Positions 37,379-46,185 of a DNA stretch of 64,000 bases are shown here, piece by piece. Location of the stretch: positions 227,239 through 291,238 of the forward strand of contig NZ_QXHD01000003.1 of the NCBI RefSeq assembly GCF_011009555.1. Reading direction: 5' to 3'. Numbering within the stretch: the stretch's first letter is position 1; each line of letters begins with the position of its first letter. The notes beneath the pieces were generated by a model. It was not told the DNA's origin. It saw only the letters and a program-made list of their open reading frames with translations, and did no database searches. A program made the position numbers and the translations under genes. The DNA is from Adonisia turfae CCMR0081. Its GTDB lineage: Bacteria; Cyanobacteriota; Cyanobacteriia; Phormidesmidales; Phormidesmidaceae.

Positions 37379-38158
37379 TTATACTGAACTCCGATGAACA
37401 TGGGTGACCGAAGACTGATCCGTCGGCATGACAAAGATTTCACTGATATTGACGTGGGCGGGACGAGTGACTGAAAACAAAATTGTGTCGGCAATATCAT
37501 CGGGGGTGAGGGGCGTCATTCCCGTATAAACTGAGTTAGCCTTATCATCATCGCCTCGAAACCGCACATTACTAAACTCAGTTTCCACTAACCCTGGCTC
37601 GATGTTAGTCACCCGTACAGGCGTGCCTAGCAAGTCTATTTTTAACCCTTCTGATAAGGACTTCACTGCTGCTTTAGTAGCACAATAGACGCTGCCACCC
37701 ATATACGTTTGCCGGGCTGCAATGGAGCCAATGTTAACCACATGTCCCTGGCCCCGTGTCACCATGCCGGGTACGACGGCACGGGTGACGTATAACAGAC
37801 CTTTAATATTGGTATCAATCATCTCCTCCCAATCTTGAATCGGGGATTCATACTGTTTTTCCAACCCCCGGCTCAGACCAGCATTGTTAATCAAGATGTC
37901 AATGGTTTTCCACTTTTCAGGCAGCCCTTCCATGGCAGTCATGACTGCCTGGCGATCTTGCACATCTATGCACAGTAGAAGGGTTTCGGTCTGATAGTGC
38001 TTTTGTAATTCATCCGCAAGCGCTTGCAGTTTCTCTTTACGACGAGCCGCCAGGATCAGGCGGGCACCTGCCTGGGCAAATAATCGGGCACAGGATGTAC
38101 CGATACCGCTGCTAGCGCCAGTGATGAGAACGCATTGCTCAGTTAGAGATAGTGCCAT
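37379..38158 (-). CDS. Short-chain dehydrogenase/reductase, IsfD/YdfG-like
   Basis: 259 residues, classical SDR. The cofactor site TGASSGIGTSCARLFA is followed by AARRKEKLQAL, the basic pair that favours NADPH. NNAGLSRG, the catalytic Ser in NIGSIAARQTY and YCATKAAVKSLSEGLKIDL (Tyr, Lys) complete the active site. The sequence style is that of YdfG-type 3-hydroxy acid dehydrogenases, the group that includes sulfoacetaldehyde reductase IsfD. First gene of a tight operon with the TSUP exporter (2-bp gap) and perhaps the aminotransferase 270 bp beyond. Substrate is inferred from context only. Confidence 0.82.
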   Translation of the reverse strand: MALSLTEQCVLITGASSGIGTSCARLFAQAGARLILAARRKEKLQALADELQKHYQTETLLLCIDVQDRQAVMTAMEGLPEKWKTIDILINNAGLSRGLEKQYESPIQDWEEMIDTNIKGLLYVTRAVVPGMVTRGQGHVVNIGSIAARQTYMGGSVYCATKAAVKSLSEGLKIDLLGTPVRVTNIEPGLVETEFSNVRFRGDDDKANSVYTGMTPLTPDDIADTILFSVTRPAHVNISEIFVMPTDQSSVTHVHRSSV

Positions 38159-39062
38159 AGGGAATAATTACTCCTGGTATTGCCTGTTGTTTAGTCATCT
38201 TATCCCCCCCAGAATTGGGGGGCTAGGGTGGCCTCGATCACCGATGGCTTCTTTACCGGTTGTCTTGTTATGGGAATATTCTTCTGCAAAAGAATCAACC
38301 CCACCGCCGATCCACACCATGCAGCGATCCCAAGACCAACACCAAGTATCTCCCCACCCAGGAATGCTTAGCGCTGGCAAAGGTCAACCTTCCCAATCTG
38401 CCCCACATTTTTGGAATTGAGAGGTCTAAGCCCCAGGTAAATGACCTGGAAACATGGTCAGTATCAACAGATGAGAACAAATATTGTACAGGTGCTGCCT
38501 CCAACACCAACCGTTTGAAAAGCTTACTGTTTATAGCTACCTCAAACTTTCCACAGCTTCCGCTGGAAATACGCTCAACCTAGAGTTAAACGCAATCCCT
38601 GTTTGGTCATTATTGACCAACAGCTTTAAGCTCAGCGGATCTAAACTGTCATGTAGGCTTACACAAACACTCCAGCGTAGGGCGAACCGACGCCGTTCCA
38701 TTTGAGCAAGTGCTTATGAAGCCTCCCTTCTTTGAGATTCAAATTAAAGGGCTCATGACTCGGGCTTAGAGATGAAAAGTAGATAAATAGCACCACCATC
38801 TTTTGAGGCCTATGTAGCGAGTCTTCAATGTTATAACTCTAGCAAGGGATCGTCATAGTTTTTGTATAAAAATCTACTTATTGAGTTTTTTTACCATTTG
38901 TTATCAACAGGCTACAAATTCTATTGGGCACCTCTATTTATTGATTTTTTGAGGAATCGAGTCTCAAATAAGACTGTTATCCAGCCTTGTTTCTGGAAAT
39001 CAGAATATGAAATAAACACCCCCCATGCATTGTGTCCGTTTTAGAGCTGAATATCCCATCCT
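38159..39062. other. 900-bp gap between reductase and IS5 element
   Basis: It contains a short inverted repeat CCCCCC-AGAATT-GGGGGG at 38204-38222, a motif of the dispersed-repeat kind. No coding frame with recognisable similarity was found; several frames of 60-107 codons on both strands overlap each other and look non-coding. The promoter of the reductase operon must lie in the part next to 38158. Confidence 0.4.
38204..38222. repeat. G/C-tract inverted repeat
   Basis: CCCCCCC-AGAATT-GGGGGG just upstream of the reductase start. It could be a dispersed intergenic repeat or a leader hairpin. Only one copy was noticed in the window. Confidence 0.5.
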
Positions 39063-40182
39063 TTAGGCAAATACTTCAGCCATGTCTTGTTTTTGCCAGA
39101 AGACATACCGCTTGAGATTGTAGGTCAAGTTTTTGAGGCCGAGCATGGTTTTGGCCCTGGCTAACCCAATGGTGCGAACAACTTTGCCCCCCATCTCATT
39201 GACCATCGACCCAAATACATGTTCAACCTTGGCCCGGGTTTTTGAACGCTCACGATTGTCCGCTATCTGCACCTCTGTTAGGGGGCGATTGCGATAGGCT
39301 CGTTCGTTAATATGGCTCTCAAAACCCATCATCTCTAACACGGTGACAATCGCTATCGAGAGATAGGCGCTATCGGCCCAAATCTCATCATCAGAATTGT
39401 CCGCATCTAGCAGTTGACCCAATACCTGAGAATCATGAACCGAGGCATCGGTGACCGTATACCGACGAATAAACCCATGCCCCGCATCCCGATTGATATG
39501 GTTTTTATACCCGTAATGAGACGTGCCATTCTTTTTGGTCCAACGAGCCTCCACATCCTTTTGGGATAGCTTATGAGGCTTGTCCTGCCAATCCTCAGGC
39601 ACCTTGCCTGCTTTGACCTCGGCATTATCGTCTCGACTATTCCGTTGTTTAGGCACTGGCACTAAGGTGGCATCGACGATTTGACCACATTGGGCTTGGT
39701 AGCCCGTTGCCTTCAGATAGGCCCCAAACTGCTCAAATAGTCCTTCCACTAACTCGGCCTGGCGTAAGCGCTCCCGAAATGACCACACCGTTTTCGCGTC
39801 TGGCACCGCATCTTCCAGGCCCAGATGTAGAAATCGCATAAATGACAACCGGTCATTCACTTGGTATTCCAGCTCATCGTCACCAATGTTGTAGAGCTGT
39901 TGCAGGATTAACAACTTAAACATGAGGATGACATCTATCGGGCGACGACCTGCTTTACGCTTACGGGATTTGACATACACGCTTTCTAACAGCGGTCGAA
40001 ACTCATCCCACGGAATCAGCTCGTCCAGGCAGGTCAACAGGTCTTTTTTTGATTCCAGCTTTTGATGACGGATCTCAAAATCCCAAAATCCTTGTTGTCC
40101 CATCAGAAGTCTCCCTGTCAACCCTAATCCGTAACCATGATCTCATATTGAGACTCTATTTTTGAATTAATCGAGGTGCCCT
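39050..40182 (-). mobile_element. IS5-family insertion sequence, near-complete
   Basis: One outer end is GGGCACCTCGAT (40182 back to 40171), shared with the fragment at 15303. The opposite end near 39050 shows no matching repeat, so it is either diverged or trimmed. It carries one full transposase gene and separates the taurine-type cluster from alanine dehydrogenase. Confidence 0.75.
39063..40121 (-). CDS. IS5-family transposase, full length
   Basis: 352 residues; the start at MGQQGFWDFEIRHQKLESKK (six codons in) is equally likely. The N-terminal DUF772-type domain (VILMFKLLILQQLYNIGDDE) is followed by the DDE domain: IVDATLVPVPKQR, HYGYKNHINRD, WADSAYLS and the Arg/Lys-rich AKVEHVFGSMVNEMGGK holding the final Glu. 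The reading frame is intact in a single ORF, unlike the nested IS5 at 23988. It shares about 75 N-terminal residues with the truncated copy in TPR gene C, indicating movement within this genome. Confidence 0.92.
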   Translation of the reverse strand: MTGRLLMGQQGFWDFEIRHQKLESKKDLLTCLDELIPWDEFRPLLESVYVKSRKRKAGRRPIDVILMFKLLILQQLYNIGDDELEYQVNDRLSFMRFLHLGLEDAVPDAKTVWSFRERLRQAELVEGLFEQFGAYLKATGYQAQCGQIVDATLVPVPKQRNSRDDNAEVKAGKVPEDWQDKPHKLSQKDVEARWTKKNGTSHYGYKNHINRDAGHGFIRRYTVTDASVHDSQVLGQLLDADNSDDEIWADSAYLSIAIVTVLEMMGFESHINERAYRNRPLTEVQIADNRERSKTRAKVEHVFGSMVNEMGGKVVRTIGLARAKTMLGLKNLTYNLKRYVFWQKQDMAEVFA

Positions 40183-40334
40183 ATTGATCAATCATCAAGA
40201 TTAGTGCTACCGTTCAATCTGTCAATACTGAAATGAGAGCGGGTGGCTTTCCCCACATCCCCACCTTATATTTCAGCAAGTATTACAACAACAACGTTAG
40301 GACACACCCTCAACCGATAGGAGGTTAATTTGTT

Positions 40335-41426
40335 ATGAGAATTGGACTGCCCAAAGAGATTAAAGATCAAGAATTTCGAGTTGGATTAACGCCTGCGAGT
40401 GTACAGGCCCTGTGCCAACGGGGACACCAAGTCGTCGTTGAGGAAAATGCAGGACATGGGGCTGGGTTTACAAACGTGGATTATGCTGCCGCAGGGGCGA
40501 CCCTGGTAACGGACGCTGCTATCCCCTGGTCTCAGGATATGGTGGTCAAGGTTAAAGAACCCCAGTCCTCTGAATATGGATACTTTCGGCATGATTTATT
40601 GTTGTTTACCTACCTGCATTTAGCAGCAGAACCTCAGTTGACTGAGGCATTGATGGCCAGTGGGGTGAGTGCGATCGCATATGAAACCGTCATGACCAAC
40701 GACAGCAAACTACCGCTGTTGACACCCATGAGCATTATTGCAGGGCGATTAGCCGTTCAGTTTGGAGCCCGATATTTAGAAAAACAACAGGGTGGTCGCG
40801 GTGTTCTCCTCGGGGGTGTTCCTGGTGTACAGCCAGGACGTGTGGTGATTTTAGGTGGAGGCATTGTTGGTACGGAAGCTGCACGCATTGCCGTAGGTAT
40901 GGGGGCTCAAGTGCAAATTTTAGACATTAACATTGAGCGTCTTGCTTATCTGGAAACCTTGTTTGGGTCACGGGTTGAGCTACTCTATAGCACCTCAGCT
41001 CAAATTGAGCGTGTTGTTCCTGAGGCTGATTTATTGATTGGTGCAGTCTTAATTCCAGGTCGTAAAGCACCCACCCTGGTTGACAAAGCCTTAGTTTCTA
41101 AAATGCGTCCCGGCTCAGTGATCATTGATGTGGCTGTGGATCAAGGGGGGTGCATTGAGACATTGCGACCTACCTCACACACCCAACCCACCTATATTGA
41201 GTCAGGTGTTGTGCACTTTGGTGTGCCTAATATGCCAGGAGCAGCGCCATGGACAGCTACCCAGGCATTGAACAACAGCACCTTACCCTATGTGCTCAAG
41301 CTAGCTGACCAGGGACAGGATGCGTTATTAAAAGACGCCGCTCTGGCCCAAGGATTAAATGTCGCTAATGGCAAAATTGTTCATCCAGCTGTACAAGAAG
41401 CCTTTCCTGTGATGGTTGCGGCATAG
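40335..41426 (+). CDS. ald: Alanine dehydrogenase
   Basis: 363 residues, the usual family length. The opening [20 protein letters not shown] is diagnostic; the catalytic Lys lies in VKVKEPQ, the His in FTYLHLA, and the NAD-binding loop is [20 protein letters not shown]. It interconverts L-alanine and NAD with pyruvate, ammonium and NADH. AGGAGGT stands 9 bases upstream of the ATG. Next to an alanine-producing aminotransferase and an alanine-type symporter, its likely job is to release ammonium from alanine and regenerate the pyruvate acceptor. The IS5 element between them may have separated an older linkage. Confidence 0.96.
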   Translation: MRIGLPKEIKDQEFRVGLTPASVQALCQRGHQVVVEENAGHGAGFTNVDYAAAGATLVTDAAIPWSQDMVVKVKEPQSSEYGYFRHDLLLFTYLHLAAEPQLTEALMASGVSAIAYETVMTNDSKLPLLTPMSIIAGRLAVQFGARYLEKQQGGRGVLLGGVPGVQPGRVVILGGGIVGTEAARIAVGMGAQVQILDINIERLAYLETLFGSRVELLYSTSAQIERVVPEADLLIGAVLIPGRKAPTLVDKALVSKMRPGSVIIDVAVDQGGCIETLRPTSHTQPTYIESGVVHFGVPNMPGAAPWTATQALNNSTLPYVLKLADQGQDALLKDAALAQGLNVANGKIVHPAVQEAFPVMVAA

Positions 41427-41518
41427 GGCCTAAGCTCACATCGCTCACCAAATTAATGGCATCGGTTCATTTTTCCAAAAGAGCCATCGACGTGACTCAA
41501 ATGGTGATTGGTGCCAAT

Positions 41519-42247
41519 TCAGTTAGGTGCTGGGGTACCTGCACCTAACTGAATAATCGAGAGAAACCCGGCATAGGTAGAAACAACAAGAGTTTTGCCA
41601 TCCGAGGATAAGTCCATACTACTAATAGCAGAGCCAATGAATAGCTGCCATCGAAAGTCTCCAGCAATGCTAAATGCTCGGATATAGCCAGAGGCATCAC
41701 CCACAATAAACTCATCCTGGTGGCTCACTCCAGCATATACTCTGGCTCCATCCTCTAGTTGAGCAATGCGATTATCTTCCTCATAGAAGTCAGTCTTCAT
41801 CCCTTTTAAGGCATCGGTAAGTATACCGATTGTTGTGCCGTTATAGAAATGACAAGCATTGAATGCCACCATACGCCCATCTGCACTGAACAGAGCATAG
41901 TGTGGATATTCACTGTGGGGACCAATCTCACTGATCAGGTTCAGCTGAGCATCAAAAACTAAGTGACAACTGTTTTGCGCACCCACGGCAATCAAGTGAC
42001 CATCTTTAGATAGCGTCCCATGCTCCATACTTAAGTCCAGAGATAACTCGTCATCTGCGTGATTCTCCTGTAACAAATGGATAAACGGTTGATGCGCTGG
42101 TGGCCATTGCTTCCTCAGTCCAACCCAATCACCTGTCTGATTGGCCTGGCGTATAGCCTCAATGGCGGCATTCGCCAAATGCTCACGGCCCGGTTCTTCA
42201 GGTTCCTCCCCAGCCTTGTCCCAACTGGTTCGCAAACCCACTTCCAC
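41519..42247 (-). CDS. WD40-like repeat protein, N-terminally truncated
   Basis: 242 codons from a GTG at 42247. Similarity-like sequence continues upstream in frame (QAEWCEKTLQYIAAINAFVE) to about 42310, but there is no start codon there and a TAG closes the frame, so the true N-terminus was lost at the junction with an aldehyde dehydrogenase fragment. The C-terminal half has propeller-like words (ALFSADGRMVAF, FIVGDASGYIRAF, MDLSSDGKTLVVS). Function unknown; probably a remnant. Confidence 0.5.
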   Translation of the reverse strand: MEVGLRTSWDKAGEEPEEPGREHLANAAIEAIRQANQTGDWVGLRKQWPPAHQPFIHLLQENHADDELSLDLSMEHGTLSKDGHLIAVGAQNSCHLVFDAQLNLISEIGPHSEYPHYALFSADGRMVAFNACHFYNGTTIGILTDALKGMKTDFYEEDNRIAQLEDGARVYAGVSHQDEFIVGDASGYIRAFSIAGDFRWQLFIGSAISSMDLSSDGKTLVVSTYAGFLSIIQLGAGTPAPN

Positions 42248-42319
42248 AAACGCATTAATTGCCGCAATATATTGCAGCGTTTTTTCACACCATTCTGCTT
42301 GAGAAGATACCTAATTCAT

Positions 42320-42459
42320 GAAGAAAGGTTGCGATCGCGCCTCGTATCATCACAACAAGATCTGACGGTTTATACACTACTGCATTCCCCATCAGTAGTG
42401 CTGGAATAAACACATTTGAACTCACAAAGTAAGGATAATTCCAGGCTGCAATATTAGAC
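42320..42459 (-). pseudogene. Aldehyde dehydrogenase fragment
   Basis: A minus-strand frame reads IAAWNYPYFVSSNVFIPALL, then MGNAVVYKPSDLVV and TFLHELGIF: the part of the ALDH fold that lines the cofactor channel (W-N-Y-P, and GNAVVYKPS with the Lys that binds the NAD(P) phosphate). Both sides are cut, by an IS5-type fragment at 42460 and by the WD40-like fragment near 42320. Only about 46 codons remain. Confidence 0.7.
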
Positions 42460-42652
42460 TTAAAAAGTAATCAATCGAGGGATATCCAGCCTTCGGGTCG
42501 AGGTTGAACATCAGAGTGGTGGCATCAAACGCTGTCAGATTTTGGTGCAAAAATTCCGTAATCGGGTTGAGGCATTTGTGGCTGATGTGATGCAAACAGC
42601 TTGCGGACTTCACAACGTTCATTTAGAGTTACGTACGGATGTTACGCTATAG
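42460..42652 (+). pseudogene. IS5-family (DDE_Tnp_4-type) transposase, C-terminal fragment
   Basis: A plus-strand frame reads KVINRGISSLRVEVEHQSGG, then IKRCQILVQKFRNRVEAFVA and TACGLHNVHLELR, ending at TAG 42650. The word RVxVEHxxGGIKR followed by ACGLHN is characteristic of the DDE_Tnp_4 group. About 64 codons remain; the element has no recognisable end upstream and appears to have cut an aldehyde dehydrogenase gene. Confidence 0.75.
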
Positions 42653-42868
42653 CGGGGTAGACGAAGAGGGCAGAGCAAAGCTGTAGATGCCTTTCTCTAG
42701 TTCCGATAATGTCTAATAGTTATCGGGTGAACTTGAGCTCGCTTGGGGGCTTGCGAGATTTCTATTAAAATTTAGTGCGTTTCTATTCTCTAAATCTGAG
42801 ATGTAAGTCTTCTACAAAAAATAGGTTGAGACATTATAAGAAAAGTCAAGCAATATGGGGCCTAGACA

Positions 42869-43258
42869 ATGACCTGCACAAATCTATTAGCTATAGAATC
42901 TATTGCCATTAAAGGGCGCGGTGTGGTTACTACAAAAGCCATTGCTGCTAACACCGTGCTTGAAATTGCTCCCGTTGCCTCATTTCCATCAACAGAACGT
43001 AAAATCATTGATACAACTCAAATTGCCAAATATTACTTTGTTCAACCAGAAGCCTATCAATGCAATCATGAGGTTGATGGGTATTTTGTTTTTGGTCTTG
43101 CTTCGCTATGCAATCATGACAGCACTCCAAATTCAAAAGTTGAGTGGGTAACCGACGAAATTGGCCTATGGTCACATCTCACGAGTATTAAAGATATTGC
43201 ATCAGGTGAAGAAGTAACCTTGTATTATACCAATATAGATGAGTATGATTTCTCATAA
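42869..43258 (+). CDS. SET-domain protein (putative lysine methyltransferase)
   Basis: 129 residues, essentially only a SET domain. IESIAIKGRGVVTTKAIAAN matches the start of the domain, FGLASLCNHDSTPNSK the cofactor-binding N-H pseudoknot segment, and GEEVTLYYTNIDEYDF the end with the conserved Tyr. It would transfer methyl groups from S-adenosylmethionine to a lysine, or act on a small molecule. The compact size lacks pre- and post-SET regions. The formyltransferase gene follows 37 bp later on the same strand, so the two are likely an operon. Its target is unknown. Confidence 0.8.
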   Translation: MTCTNLLAIESIAIKGRGVVTTKAIAANTVLEIAPVASFPSTERKIIDTTQIAKYYFVQPEAYQCNHEVDGYFVFGLASLCNHDSTPNSKVEWVTDEIGLWSHLTSIKDIASGEEVTLYYTNIDEYDFS

Positions 43259-43295
43259 GTATCATTGAGATATATCGAGAATCAGAACAATATAG

Positions 43296-44171
43296 ATGCA
43301 AAAAATGGGTGTTTATTTGCTGACTGATGCAAGTATTTTATGTAGTTACTTAACCAGCCGCTGGTGGACACGATTTGAGAAACATCCTGAATTTCGCGGT
43401 GTTGTGGTCAGGGAAAAACGTCCAGATGTATCTATATTACAAGCACGCCATGCGTTTCATACGCGATATGCAGGACAACATAAACTCTCAGCAGATCAGT
43501 GGCAGGAGCTGATAGAACTGTATCCAAAAATCAGTGAAGCAGAACAAGCAACAATACAGGCCATAGTAAACACGCATGGCCTGTGTTCTGATGCAGTTAG
43601 CCATCATCCAGACACGATCTTTCTTGATGATGATGTAAACAGCGAAACTGCTCGACAATGGCTACAGTCAATTACCCAAACAGCTTCATTACCTTGGCTG
43701 TTTAGCTGTATCGGGCAACTTTTCAAACCACAGTGGGTGGATACACTGGCTGGGTGTTTGGTGAATAGTCACACTGCTGTGTTGCCCTATGCAAGAGGTA
43801 TTTACACAATTGAAAATATAGCTGCAACACAAGATATTGTGGCATTTCGGCAAGCTGCGGGGTTTACCATTCACTATATAGATGCACAAGTGGATACAGG
43901 GGCAATTATTCGTGCCGAACGTGTTGTTGATCCTTTCAGATTTAAGACTTTATGGGATTTAAAGGCATACCTTTATATGAGCAGTTTCGATTGTTACATC
44001 AATACAGCTGAGGTAATGCTAAATTGTCCTGAAACTGTTCCTGCTGGTATTATTCCTGATCCGGCGTTACGTGGCAAAAATTTTAAGAGCAAAGATTTTT
44101 CTGCGGCTAAGAGATACGAGGCCGAAACAGGTTACTTAGCAATGAAGGAAATAGTTCGGCTATCTGCCTGA
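43296..44171 (+). CDS. Formyltransferase-family protein
   Basis: 291 residues; a second ATG at codon 4 is possible. The region GCLVNSHTAVLPYARGIYTI matches the formyl_trans_N signature N-x-H-(8-10)-P-x-RG of methionyl-tRNA and GAR formyltransferases, and the later DAQVDTGAIIRAERVVDPF matches the D-x-G-x-I-I-x-Q/E block with the catalytic Asp. It therefore probably moves a formyl group from N10-formyl-tetrahydrofolate to an amine. The N-terminal 90 residues are divergent, so it is not Fmt or PurN. Coupled with the SET-domain gene, a protein- or metabolite-modifying pair is plausible. Confidence 0.78.
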   Translation: MQKMGVYLLTDASILCSYLTSRWWTRFEKHPEFRGVVVREKRPDVSILQARHAFHTRYAGQHKLSADQWQELIELYPKISEAEQATIQAIVNTHGLCSDAVSHHPDTIFLDDDVNSETARQWLQSITQTASLPWLFSCIGQLFKPQWVDTLAGCLVNSHTAVLPYARGIYTIENIAATQDIVAFRQAAGFTIHYIDAQVDTGAIIRAERVVDPFRFKTLWDLKAYLYMSSFDCYINTAEVMLNCPETVPAGIIPDPALRGKNFKSKDFSAAKRYEAETGYLAMKEIVRLSA

Positions 44172-44522
44172 TCGGGGCCAGGGATTTCGGGCTTTAACTA
44201 ATCTAGGAATAGTGCTAGGGATTTGGAGGGTTGTAGGGCACTGGCGCTACTCCATTACTCATCTACCCATCTACAGCCCCAACCAGGGCCTTTATTTTTG
44301 TGCAGTCCCCTATGTGCTGTTGATGGCCATGGAATTGCATAGCTCCCGATATTTTTGATGCAGGCGCACTTAGACTCTAGTGAATTAGCGTCTATTCTCC
44401 GATCCGAAATTCCGATCCGAAATAACGAATACTCCCCCTTTATATTCTATTCTAAAGTAGTGCTAAGTTTCAGATCGCTATCAAGCTAAGTTAAAATTTA
44501 TTGGTAGTGTATACATATTCAG
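44172..44522. other. Gap upstream of the glycine riboswitch
   Basis: About 350 bp. It holds a short direct repeat (TCCGATCCGAAAT-like words at about 44397 and 44411, period 14) and presumably the promoter for the riboswitch-controlled transcript. No gene seen. Confidence 0.4.
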
Positions 44523-44720
44523 GTTCATGCAGGAGAGTCTTGGTAGGGTTTATCCCCTGCACTGACACCGAAGGCGCATTCCCAAAAACGCTCAGGTCGA
44601 TTTACTGCTGAACTGTAGGAAAATCTGGAGAGTGCTGTTTTAGGCAGCCACCGAAGGGGCAAGCAGAGTAGTCCTAGTTTTGGTTCTAGTCTGTGAATCT
44701 CTCAGGTAAAAGGACAGAGA
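44523..44720 (+). promoter_or_regulatory. Tandem glycine riboswitch (two aptamers)
   Basis: Aptamer 1 (about 44523-44613) has a P1 stem GTTCA-t-GCAG with CTGC-TGAAC and the core words GGAGAGTC, CACCGAAGGCGCA and GCTCAGGT. Aptamer 2 (about 44622-44720) is canonical: TCTGGAGAGTG, CACCGAAGGGGCAAGC and CTCTCAGGTAAAAGGACAGA. The short linker between them is usual for cooperative glycine sensors. Just downstream, CGGC-gattt-GCCG (44748-44760) can fold against the ribosome binding site GAGAGG of the next gene, so control may be at translation. It drives the DadA-type gene starting at 44772. Confidence 0.9.
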
Positions 44721-44771
44721 GGGGCGTTATCGAATGCTGTCTTTTTGCGGCGATTTGCCGAGAGGTTTCCC

Positions 44772-46031
44772 ATGGAAGTTTGTGTCTTAGGGGCTGGTGT
44801 TGTTGGGGTGACTACGGCATGGTTTCTCCATAATGCAGGGTTTGACGTTACGGTTATCGAGCGGCAGCCAGCCGCCGCTTTGGAGACTAGTTTTGCCAAT
44901 GGTGGACAAATCTCCGTTTCCCATGCTGAACCTTGGGCAAATCCAGGTACACCCGAGAAAATTCTCAAGTGGATTGGCCGTGAGGATGCTCCCTTGTTGT
45001 TTCGGTTACGGGCCGATGTGGGCCAATGGTGTTGGGGATGGCAGTTCTTGCAGGAATGTGTGCACTCCCGAGCCCGTCATAATTTGATCCAGCTGTTGAA
45101 TCTGGGCACATTTAGCCGTAGCGCTTTGCAAGCCCTGCGCTCAGAAACAGGCATCGCTTACGATCATCTCACGAAGGGCATTCTGCACTTTTATACTAGT
45201 CAGCGAGAGTTTAAGGCGGCCATTAAGTCGACCAAGATTATGCAAGACTTTGGCTGTGATCGTCAGGTGGTGACAGCGGAGGATGCTGTTCGTATTGAGC
45301 CAGCACTTAAAACTGTTCAGGACAGAATTGTGGGGGCAACCTATACCGACGCTGACGAGTCTGGAGATGCCCATCGGTTTACGCAAAACTTAGCTCACCT
45401 ATGTGAGCAAAGAGGGGTTAAATTCTTGTGGAATACCCAGGTGCATTTGCTTGAAACACTTGGTGAGAAGGTGAATGGATTGCAAATTTCCCAGGCAGAT
45501 GGCAGTCGCGCCACCCTTAATCCAGATGCTTGCGTAGTCTGTCTGGGTAGCTACAGTCCACAACTAGTTAAGCCGTTGGGTATTAATTTGAAAATTTACC
45601 CAGTTAAGGGGTATTCAGCCACATTTCCAGTGGAATGTGAGGATTTAGCCTATACCACCAGTCTTACGGATGATGAGTATAAGGTGGTTTTCTCTCGACT
45701 GGGCAATCGGCTACGGGTGGCTGGCACAGCAGAGTTGAATGGCTATGGGTTAGCGTTGAATGCAGCCCGTTGCAATGCCATTGTTGATCGGGTGATGGAG
45801 CTATTTCCGGGGGCCACTAATCCAAAGCTGGCCAAGTTCTGGACTGGCTTACGCCCCTCGACGCCCTCTAATGTGCCCTATATTGGAAAAACTCGTTACT
45901 CTAATTTATTTGTCAATACAGGCCATGGCACCCTGGGTTGGACCCATGCTTGCGGTTCGGGTAAAGCGATCGCAAATATCATTTCAGGTAAAAAACCTGA
46001 GGTGAACTTTCAGTTTACTCAAACGCTATAG
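44772..46031 (+). CDS. FAD-dependent D-amino acid dehydrogenase/glycine oxidase-type protein
   Basis: 419 residues from ATG 44772, chosen because GAGAGG lies 6 bases upstream; an earlier TTG at 44745 falls within the riboswitch platform. The Rossmann fold opens MEVCVLGAGVVGVTTAWFLH, followed by ANGGQISVSHAEPWANPG, a DadA-family word, and the C-terminal FAD-binding TGHGTLGWTHACGSGKAIAN. DadA enzymes oxidise D-amino acids (and some relatives glycine) to keto acids and ammonium, passing electrons to a quinone. A glycine riboswitch upstream argues that glycine, or an amino acid whose excess coincides with glycine, is the physiological substrate. Confidence 0.9.
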   Translation: MEVCVLGAGVVGVTTAWFLHNAGFDVTVIERQPAAALETSFANGGQISVSHAEPWANPGTPEKILKWIGREDAPLLFRLRADVGQWCWGWQFLQECVHSRARHNLIQLLNLGTFSRSALQALRSETGIAYDHLTKGILHFYTSQREFKAAIKSTKIMQDFGCDRQVVTAEDAVRIEPALKTVQDRIVGATYTDADESGDAHRFTQNLAHLCEQRGVKFLWNTQVHLLETLGEKVNGLQISQADGSRATLNPDACVVCLGSYSPQLVKPLGINLKIYPVKGYSATFPVECEDLAYTTSLTDDEYKVVFSRLGNRLRVAGTAELNGYGLALNAARCNAIVDRVMELFPGATNPKLAKFWTGLRPSTPSNVPYIGKTRYSNLFVNTGHGTLGWTHACGSGKAIANIISGKKPEVNFQFTQTL

Positions 46032-46185
46032 AGAAAGTTTTTGATGAGTGTACTCTAGGGATTGAACTAATTCAACTGTACCTGACCCAAGGGATTTTCA
46101 GCGTTCTACCTATAGATGTCGCAAACGTTCAATACATTCAACTCTAAAGGCTCTACGCTCGTAGCGTTACTTTTGGGAGCCTACA

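Noticed and set aside
38260-38705. Several overlapping frames of 60-107 codons upstream of the IS5 element
   Set aside because: They overlap on both strands, have poor composition and no ribosome binding sites.
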